A DNA stretch of 11,666 nt from Candidatus Cloacimonadota bacterium. Its GTDB lineage: Bacteria; Cloacimonadota; Cloacimonadia; JGIOTU-2. The notes under the pieces are model-generated. The model was not told where the DNA came from. It searched no databases and worked only from the letters and a program-made list of their open reading frames with translations. Below are positions 7,901-11,666 of this stretch, in pieces. The stretch is from positions 1 to 11,666 of the forward strand of contig JACNFI010000407.1 in NCBI GenBank assembly GCA_014384665.1, given 5' to 3'. A program made the translations under genes and the position numbers. Position 1 is the stretch's first letter, and every line of letters begins with the position of its first letter.

Positions 7901-8913
7901 ACTTTATTAAGAAAGGTATCATACTGAATTTAAATCCTGTGTATGTAAAGCTGAGATTTTATGAGGGAGAAGTTATTTTTAATGATTTAATGCAAGATTC
8001 TGTAAGAAAAACGATTCAAAAAATAGAATTTGATAGAGATATTAAAAGATTATTAGATAAAAGAAACAAACTTATTAAGATATATGGTTCTGTTAAAGAA
8101 TATAATAATGCCAAATGGTGGGCAGCTTCTCTTCATAGATTGGGTCAAACTAATGAATATTTATTCAGAAAATTAGATAGAGCCGTGAAAATGTTTGCTC
8201 CTGTGTATGATGATGAAATTAATCAAGAAGCATTTAAAGATGTAATGACAGAAAGTTATATTGACCCAATTTATGATGAAATGCTCAATTATTATTATTC
8301 AAATTTTATTATGTTAGAAGAAAATGGAATAGAAAATGAATGGACTTTAGCTAGTAAAGATAAATTATATGAATATGGCATTATTAAAAAGCTTGAAGAA
8401 AATTTGATTACATCAGATACTACTTATTATACAGATAACACATGGAAAGTAAATACAAGTATTAAAGAAGATAAATGGTTTTGTTTTGGTTATAATGATT
8501 CTCTTTGGAGGAAAGCCACTAAAATGCCAATTGATTCTATATCTTCCTTTTCTGAGTTTGGACTCAGCGATAGTTGTGTAATATGGGATAGCTTGGTAAC
8601 AGATACTGTTTATTTTAGATATAAATTTGTTGTTTCTAATACTTTTGAACTTGCAGAATTCAAAATAGCCGGAAATAGTATTTCAATATATATTAATGGT
8701 GAAGAACTGACTAAAGATGAGATGAATTTCATAATAGAGGATAAATTTAAGCCAAGAATATATGATATTACAAATTACATTACAATTGGCGAAAATCTTG
8801 TTGCCATAAAGGCAAGTACAAGTCCATTTGCTACTGGAATTATTGCTGAAATTCATATAATTGGATTTAAAAATCAAGATTCGCGAAGGGATACTGACTT
8901 ACAAAAAGGGTAA
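4945..8913 (+). CDS. Large secreted TPR protein with C-terminal jelly-roll-like domain, 1322 aa
   Basis: A signal peptide spans residues 1-30 (hydrophobic core IIILLILNLFFSIALYA, then Q). A short linker precedes successive TPR/HAT-like helical hairpins, for example about 84-165, 205-300, 370-450 and 640-960. They carry 'KYPNSPYVADAYFHLAD' and 'NEFPNSDFYLESIYRLGD' motifs like those of BamD/YbgF-type and gliding-motility TPR proteins. From about 1150 to 1312 the composition changes to beta-rich. It has the order W1167, then LWRKA, VYFRYKF, YINGEEL (Y1249) and YDITNYITIGEN (from Y1273), which matches the galactose-binding-like beta-sandwich seen at the N-termini of GH2 enzymes and alpha-rhamnosidases. 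No catalytic domain accompanies it, so a binding role is inferred. Codons 182-198 are an in-frame palindromic repeat (see 5488-5537) lying between two helical hairpins. Start overlaps the previous stop (ATGA). Likely a periplasmic partner of the downstream motor. Confidence 0.9.
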   Translation: MRIHFSNFQYFEKIIILLILNLFFSIALYAQNDVGGIGKSVVSSKPDSTSYEKPEINEQPLSSSIIKTKILEIDKKLTDSYKNKKKCIKKLEKHYKDFIEKYPNSPYVADAYFHLADLCFELYPLDEYETYVDILNYYEKLLIINPDYKYKDVIYYNMAFCNYQKERILVEKKGKKHPELFPPVPDLSPIHRGFGAGGPDSLKLLKKNLKKSIKYYEKIRNEFPNSDFYLESIYRLGDIYFNLAAETNSSEERKKYLLTAEKYYELLILVESELVENAIYKLGWTYFSMNKYAPAIVRFLGLLNDITLNDSIKRLTTNPEERVKAEQFLKDARIFEEETIEYVALSFAGFDSTNYSPHPIGTEKLKNIINNIGSKIYAKKILERLGDIYAEIDYPAKACSTYSTFLDLFPLNSGNPSIDNKIIQVYINNGETDKAEKQMEKLALRFNRNSGWYQKYKNNKNILNEELPIVKEAYEYTINRTVNKAIDNKEKSEYLKAIKFSDLYLDIFPDSDKSQKIEARLTQLFFELAEQEKDIVYYKKAIKKFQNLNKKSVEYPSHYDNTYDIIVAYQSILDILKEEILDENSVENITEQDTLYVRQKDIKEKLLTSCDTYRQLISEKKNHTGEDSLKLYQVVQLQGNFYYDENNYVKALSIFKEIINNFVPILQKEKTTNYTYKIALCYKNVGDYVSSEEWFWKAESLAVNTDNQEIKESANLLALQSIQNQAVKLERNGDNIGGAQQYERLAKQNLKAEYSFDNMLKSAKLYEKANDFENAIRRYLFIAENYPNKDTVTQILPAYYKAATLVDTCLQNYEREISIYQKIVNRYPNSEYSRNAEKQIVAIYDYKLGDKEISANKYIELTRKYKDWDKAPDMFNNAIIDYQELGNTEKVIQLCLQFAQIFPDNPSVLDKLKYVLREYIAMDKWDKAEEIAIQIKDEFPEEKMIATGIARKILNNIETEMDTLYKYNNFTKISTNIKEYYNKNNYFIKKGIILNLNPVYVKLRFYEGEVIFNDLMQDSVRKTIQKIEFDRDIKRLLDKRNKLIKIYGSVKEYNNAKWWAASLHRLGQTNEYLFRKLDRAVKMFAPVYDDEINQEAFKDVMTESYIDPIYDEMLNYYYSNFIMLEENGIENEWTLASKDKLYEYGIIKKLEENLITSDTTYYTDNTWKVNTSIKEDKWFCFGYNDSLWRKATKMPIDSISSFSEFGLSDSCVIWDSLVTDTVYFRYKFVVSNTFELAEFKIAGNSISIYINGEELTKDEMNFIIEDKFKPRIYDITNYITIGENLVAIKASTSPFATGIIAEIHIIGFKNQDSRRDTDLQKG
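5488..5537. repeat. GC-rich nested palindromic element inside the coding sequence
   Basis: The outer arms CCGCCAG (5488-5494) and CTGGCGG (5531-5537) pair perfectly. Inside them, CCGA (5498-5501) pairs with TCGG (5525-5528), and the core CCCCGA (5507-5512) pairs with TCGGGG (5517-5522) around a TACA loop. The 50-bp block is strongly GC-rich in an AT-rich gene and is translated in frame as Pro/Gly-rich peptide (PPVPDLSPIHRGFGAGG) in a spot where TPR helices are interrupted. This is how in-frame palindromic repeats such as the Rickettsia palindromic elements look. Whether it is dispersed elsewhere in this genome cannot be seen here. Confidence 0.8.
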
Positions 8914-8922
8914 TAATAAACC

Positions 8923-8929
8923 AAAAGGA
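8923..8929 (+). promoter_or_regulatory. Ribosome binding site fixing the start of the 114-aa gene
   Basis: AAAAGGA, 6 nt before the ATG at 8936, selects that codon over an upstream in-frame ATG at 8861 that would overlap the preceding gene and push the signal peptide into the interior. Confidence 0.75.
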
Positions 8930-8935
8930 TCCAAT

Positions 8936-9280
8936 ATGAAGAAAATTTTAGTAGTATTTGCTCTTTCTATATTAATAAACATTGACATAGGTTGGACGCA
9001 AAATAATGGAAATATATCTGAAAGTGTAGAATATAGTGAGGATACATTAGAAGAGATAAAGTTGGAATTCAATGATGTAGAAGATGTTAGCTCCATTTCT
9101 GATTCATCGCAAAAAACCATAATTGAGTTTACAGAAGAAGAAGCTCTTAAATTAAAAGGCAAGATTCCAAAACCTCAGGCTTTGGTTATTTTGCCAAAGA
9201 AAAAGATACGACCAGCTGGAAAGACTTTTGCTCCTGATATAGAAAAACTTTTAGATGAATTGTTGAAAATAAAAAGATAG
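8936..9280 (+). CDS. Small secreted protein with acidic linker and basic C-terminal motif, 114 aa
   Basis: Unrecognised family. Residues 1-21 form a signal peptide (KK, then a hydrophobic stretch to about W20). Residues 28-70 are a probably disordered acidic linker with 15 Asp/Glu. A compact C-terminal motif follows at about 73-114: KGKIPKPQALVILPKKK, then FAPDIEKLLDELL. Its 'hydrophobic-x-G-x-x-x-x-P' pattern, basic strand and terminal amphipathic helix recall, from memory, small secreted proteins encoded beside TolQ/ExbD motors in other diderms. That resemblance is not verified. The gene sits 22 bp after the large TPR gene and before the motor genes, so a periplasmic adaptor role is a reasonable guess. 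It has no transmembrane anchor after cleavage and is too short to be a TonB. The ATG at 8936 is chosen over 8861 on the basis of the ribosome binding site and signal peptide. Confidence 0.8.
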   Translation: MKKILVVFALSILINIDIGWTQNNGNISESVEYSEDTLEEIKLEFNDVEDVSSISDSSQKTIIEFTEEEALKLKGKIPKPQALVILPKKKIRPAGKTFAPDIEKLLDELLKIKR

Positions 9281-9324
9281 AATAAATGCAAAATTATAGA
9301 TGAGTCCATTCTAAAAAGGTATCG

Positions 9325-9427
9325 CCCGCGAAATACGCGAAAAATACATACAGATATTACCAGGCTCGGCGCCCAGACGGGCTGAATTTACACGAACCAT
9401 TTTCTAGTATTTCGTGAATTTTGCGGG
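9325..9427. repeat. MITE-like element with imperfect terminal inverted repeats
   Basis: The left end at 9325 (CCCGCGAAATACGCGAAA) and the reverse complement of the right end at 9427 (CCCGCAAAATTCACGAAA) match at 15 of 18 positions, and both continue to a shared TAC. The roughly 103-bp interior is non-coding and holds further small hairpins: GCCC/GGGC at 9371-9382 and CACGAA/TTCGTG at 9391-9416. Its GC content is clearly higher than that of its flanks. It fills most of the 189-bp gap between the small secreted protein and the motor genes. No target-site duplication is obvious. It is either a non-autonomous mobile repeat or a structured RNA within the operon transcript. Confidence 0.65.
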
Positions 9428-9456
9428 TTTTCATAGTAAACTTATAGATAATTTAT

Positions 9457-9461
9457 GGAGG
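9457..9461 (+). promoter_or_regulatory. Ribosome binding site fixing the start of the TolQ/ExbB gene
   Basis: GGAGG, 8 nt before the ATG at 9470, is the strongest Shine-Dalgarno in the window. It lies inside the longer reading that starts at 9455, so that upstream ATG cannot use it. The ATG at 9470 is therefore the start. Confidence 0.85.
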
Positions 9462-9469
9462 ATACAAAA

Positions 9470-10294
9470 ATGAAAAAGATGGGTTTGATAACTCTGGTTT
9501 TATCCGTGTTACTTTGCACTGAATTAATAATAGCACAGGAAAAGACAACAAACAAGGATAAAGTAGTAGTTGAGGAAGAGGTTGTTCAATTAGAAACTCC
9601 ACCAATAGAAGAAAGAGAAGCCCCCTCAACAGGAGGGATATTTATCGGAATATATAGATTTTACAAAGAGGGCGGAGGATTTATGCATGCAATTCTTCTT
9701 CTTGCTCTTATTGCCTTAGGTATTGCTATTGAGAGAGCTTATAAACTCTGGTTGATGCAAAAATTTAATACTAAAGAGTTCTTTTCTAAATTGAAAGGTT
9801 ACCTTATCAATGAAAAGTATGATGAAGCAGTTAATATTTGCCAGGTTTTTCGAAAAACTACTATGGCTTCAATTTTCTTATATGGAATAAAGGGCTTTAT
9901 TAAAGCTAAAGAGTTTGGGAAAAAGGGGGAGGAATTAAATAGGGCATTACAGCAATCTTTTGACGAAGCTGCTTTGAATGAACTTCCAGAACTTGAAAAA
10001 CGCTTACATTATTTAGATACTTTTGCTCAAATGGCAACCTTGTTGGGATTGTTAGGAACTATTTTTGGATTAATTGTGTCATTCTCAGCTTTAGGTAATT
10101 TACCTCCAGAAGCAAGGAATGCTGCTTTAACCGCAGGTATTGCTATTGCAATGCATACTACTGCTTTCGGGTTAATAGTTGCTCTCCCTATTATGTTAGT
10201 AAAAGCAATTCTTCAGAGCAAGGCTTCAAATATAATAAATGAGATTGATGAGTATTGTGTGAAAGCTATCAATACCATAAGTGCTAATATCTAA
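9470..10294 (+). CDS. MotA/TolQ/ExbB family proton channel subunit, 274 aa
   Basis: Inner-membrane channel subunit that, with ExbD/TolR-type partners, converts proton flow into mechanical work in the periplasm. An N-terminal signal-like segment (1-22, MKKMGLITLVLSVLLCTELI) and a charged periplasmic stretch precede TM1 (about 71-90). A large cytoplasmic region follows (about 95-180), then TM2 (about 185-208, with LGLLGTIFGLIVSF) and TM3 (about 220-247, GIAIAMHTTAFGLIVALP). The conserved pore threonines of the family are present: T197 in TM2 and T230/T231 in TM3. The extra N-terminal signal segment is found in a subset of ExbB proteins and is absent from E. coli TolQ. Two ExbD-type genes follow immediately (18-bp and 10-bp gaps), the normal arrangement for TolQR, ExbBD and AglRQS motors. 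Sequence alone does not say which of these roles applies. No tolA, tolB, pal or tonB is adjacent. Confidence 0.93.
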   Translation: MKKMGLITLVLSVLLCTELIIAQEKTTNKDKVVVEEEVVQLETPPIEEREAPSTGGIFIGIYRFYKEGGGFMHAILLLALIALGIAIERAYKLWLMQKFNTKEFFSKLKGYLINEKYDEAVNICQVFRKTTMASIFLYGIKGFIKAKEFGKKGEELNRALQQSFDEAALNELPELEKRLHYLDTFAQMATLLGLLGTIFGLIVSFSALGNLPPEARNAALTAGIAIAMHTTAFGLIVALPIMLVKAILQSKASNIINEIDEYCVKAINTISANI

Positions 10295-10312
10295 ATAAAG
10301 AGGTAAGATATT

Positions 10313-10855
10313 ATGGCTTTACGTCCATCAAGAAGACTTTCTACATTTGGAGATAGTCAACCACCAAATTTGATACCAATGATGAATCTCTTTCTTGTTC
10401 TTATTCCAATGTTAATTACAATGATTGTAACTGTTAAGCTTGCTGTAATGGAGATCAATCTTCCTTCTAAGGGAATTTCTAAAGAAAAAAATGAAATTGA
10501 AAAAGAAAATAATGTGTTAGAAAATTTGATAATAGTTATTACAGAAAAAAAGGATATTTTATTATTAGGGTATGATAAAGGGATTACTGATGAAAATAAA
10601 TTTCTAATGGGTAAAGACAAAGATGCTAAGATTGGAATAAAAATTCCTCATAAGAAAGATGAATATGACCTTTATACTTTAGAAAATTATATTAAAGAGA
10701 TAAAAGAGAGTTATAAAGAACAAAGTAGAATAAATTTTGCTTGCGATGAATCAGTACAGTATGAAGATTTAATTAAAACAATGGATTTATGTCGCAGAAA
10801 TGGATTACCTGAGATTGGAATTGTAAAATTTGTAACTATGGATGTGGGGATATAA
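10313..10855 (+). CDS. ExbD/TolR-like protein lacking the channel Asp (Asn25), 180 aa
   Basis: Single-span inner-membrane protein with a short cytoplasmic N-terminus (1-18), TM about 19-42, an ExbD-type 'INLPSKG' segment after the membrane, and a periplasmic domain to 180. Its end (about 143-175, FACDESVQYEDLIKTMDLCRRNGLPEIGIV) matches the usual ExbD closing fold. The TM opening NLIPMMN aligns with NVTPFID of E. coli ExbD, where Asp25 carries the proton; here residue 25 is Asn (AAT at 10385-10387). The protein is otherwise intact in length and frame, so it looks like a specialised partner and not a decayed copy. It may be structural while the next gene supplies the Asp. A GAGG at 10300-10303 lies 9 nt before the ATG. 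I recall Asn-type ExbD paralogs in other lineages but cannot verify it here. Confidence 0.88.
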   Translation: MALRPSRRLSTFGDSQPPNLIPMMNLFLVLIPMLITMIVTVKLAVMEINLPSKGISKEKNEIEKENNVLENLIIVITEKKDILLLGYDKGITDENKFLMGKDKDAKIGIKIPHKKDEYDLYTLENYIKEIKESYKEQSRINFACDESVQYEDLIKTMDLCRRNGLPEIGIVKFVTMDVGI

Positions 10856-10865
10856 ATAGATAATT

Positions 10866-11390
10866 ATGAAAAGTTTTATAGTAGATGTTAGTCATAAATC
10901 TTCTCTAATAAATTCATACTTTGAAAAGCGGAAAAGGAAATCAAAAGTAATAAGGCTAAATATTACATCCTTACTTGATGTGCTTATTATTTTATTAGTA
11001 TTTTTATTGATGAATTATTCCACAGACCCAGAGATTAATATTTCTAAGGATATAAAATTACCATATACAACATCTGAAAAAGGCATACGATTGGCAGTCA
11101 ATATCTCTGTTTCACCTAAGTGGATTTTGTTAGATGGGAAACCTATTATAAAAATGCAAGAAGCGATTGAAAATAATTATATAGATATACCTCAACTAAG
11201 AAAAGCATTACAGATAAAAGCTCAAGCTCAAAAAGAATTATCTAAAGATGAATTTAAAGGAAATGTATTATTACAAGCAGATAGAAGTATTCCGTTCAAG
11301 TTAATAAAAAAGATAATGTTTACATGTGGAAATACAAAATACAATAATATATTATTGACATTACTAAGTGATGAAACTCCACATTATTGA
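10866..11390 (+). CDS. ExbD/TolR-type biopolymer transport protein with canonical Asp38, 174 aa
   Basis: Second ExbD-type subunit. A basic cytoplasmic N-terminus of about 29 residues (EKRKRKSKVIR at 20-30), longer than in E. coli ExbD, leads to TM about 30-50. The TM opening LNITSLLDVLIILLVFLL keeps the proton-binding Asp (D38). The periplasmic part has the 'IKLPYT' segment after the membrane and the C-terminal pattern LLQADRSIPFKLIKKIM that matches the ExbD consensus (aDk-x-v-p-y). It starts 10 bp after the previous stop without a strong Shine-Dalgarno, so translation probably depends on coupling to the upstream gene. With the Asn-type paralog it probably forms a mixed ExbD pair in the TolQ/ExbB-type channel. 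It is the last gene of the operon inside the window. Confidence 0.92.
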   Translation: MKSFIVDVSHKSSLINSYFEKRKRKSKVIRLNITSLLDVLIILLVFLLMNYSTDPEINISKDIKLPYTTSEKGIRLAVNISVSPKWILLDGKPIIKMQEAIENNYIDIPQLRKALQIKAQAQKELSKDEFKGNVLLQADRSIPFKLIKKIMFTCGNTKYNNILLTLLSDETPHY

Positions 11391-11546
11391 TTAATTTAGG
11401 TTTCGCACTTAAAAATTAAGCAATAAGAAATTACAGATAATGGCTTAGAAACAATTTTAATTTGAGACTGCTGTGCCTTTAGCAGAAAATGGTTAAAAGT
11501 GATGGTTTTTATTATAAGAAGTTATTTACGGAAATGACATCCCCCT
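11391..11546. other. Non-coding stretch after the motor operon
   Basis: No supported gene. Two weak inverted repeats are present: TTAATTT (11391-11397) with AAATTAA (11413-11419), and CTGCT (11468-11472) with AGCAG (11481-11485). Neither is followed by a T-tract, so no intrinsic terminator can be assigned to the operon here. Confidence 0.6.
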
Positions 11547-11666
11547 TTATCCCCCTTCAAAGGGGGAATTAGAGGGATGCAAGTCTCCCTTCAAAAGTGG
11601 AATTAGACAAATGTAAGTCTCCCTTTGAAGGGAGATTTAGAGGGATGTAAGTCTCCCTTTGAAGGG
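11547..11666. repeat. 34-bp-period tandem repeat with hairpin units, running off the window
   Basis: Units begin at 11547, 11581, 11615 and 11649 (the last cut at 18 bases by the window end). The third and fourth units are identical over the visible part; the second matches the third at 25 of 34 positions. Most units contain a small palindrome, such as CTCCCT-TTGA-AGGGAG in the third and a CCCCCT/AGGGGG stem in the first. It is followed by AATTAGAGGG and not by T residues, so it is not a standard terminator. Similar C-run/G-run hairpin repeats are dispersed in many bacterial genomes. Confidence 0.8.

Noticed and set aside
8861..8935. Upstream ATG for the 114-aa gene, overlapping the large TPR gene
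   Set aside because: It would place the signal peptide in the interior of the protein. The ribosome binding site at 8923-8929 supports the ATG at 8936.
9421..9452. Possible promoter (TTGCGG, 16 bp, TATAGA) directly before the TolQ/ExbB gene
   Set aside because: The start site would fall on or beside the ribosome binding site at 9457-9461, leaving almost no leader, and the boxes are poor. Read-through from upstream is more likely.
11547..11666. CRISPR array
   Set aside because: The period is 34 bp with the whole unit repeated. There are no unique spacers between conserved repeats and no cas genes in the window.

Overview
The window is AT-rich and uses the standard code (TGA, TAA and TAG all serve as stops). 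Every supported gene lies on the + strand. The genes encode outer-membrane-type beta-barrels, large secreted tetratricopeptide (TPR) proteins and a TolQ/ExbB-ExbD-ExbD proton-driven motor, so the host is a diderm (Gram-negative-type) bacterium. The low GC, weak or variable ribosome binding sites and dispersed GC-rich palindromes suggest an uncultivated lineage of the FCB superphylum type (for example Cloacimonadota, Marinimicrobia or WOR-3). That placement is a guess from style, not from a marker gene.

Layout. Bases 1-90 hold the probable tail of an upstream gene and a strong intrinsic terminator. A sigma70-type promoter (178-207) then drives two tandem paralogous outer-membrane beta-barrel genes (253-1341 and 1396-2448). 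They share a 213-bp perfectly identical stretch, which looks like recent gene conversion. A second, extended -10 promoter (2525-2552) precedes a probable operon: a 777-aa secreted TPR/coiled-coil protein (2615-4948); a 1322-aa secreted TPR protein with a C-terminal jelly-roll-like domain (4945-8913, overlapping the previous gene by 4 bp); a 114-aa secreted protein of unknown function (8936-9280); a MITE-like inverted-repeat element (9325-9427); a TolQ/ExbB-type channel subunit (9470-10294); and two ExbD/TolR-type subunits (10313-10855 and 10866-11390). The window ends in a 34-bp-period tandem repeat (11547 to the end).

How the parts may work together (inference). The TolQ/ExbB + ExbD + ExbD trio would form an inner-membrane motor powered by the proton gradient. 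The two TPR proteins and the small protein lie in the periplasm, and the barrels sit in the outer membrane with coiled-coil tails pointing inward. No TonB, TolA, TolB or Pal gene is visible. The ensemble recalls the Agl-Glt gliding/focal-adhesion machine of Myxococcus (TolQ/TolR-like motor, TPR protein, beta-barrels) more than a TonB uptake locus, but nothing here proves motility. Two details stand out: the first ExbD has Asn where the proton-carrying Asp should be, and a 50-bp GC-rich nested palindrome sits in frame inside the large TPR gene.
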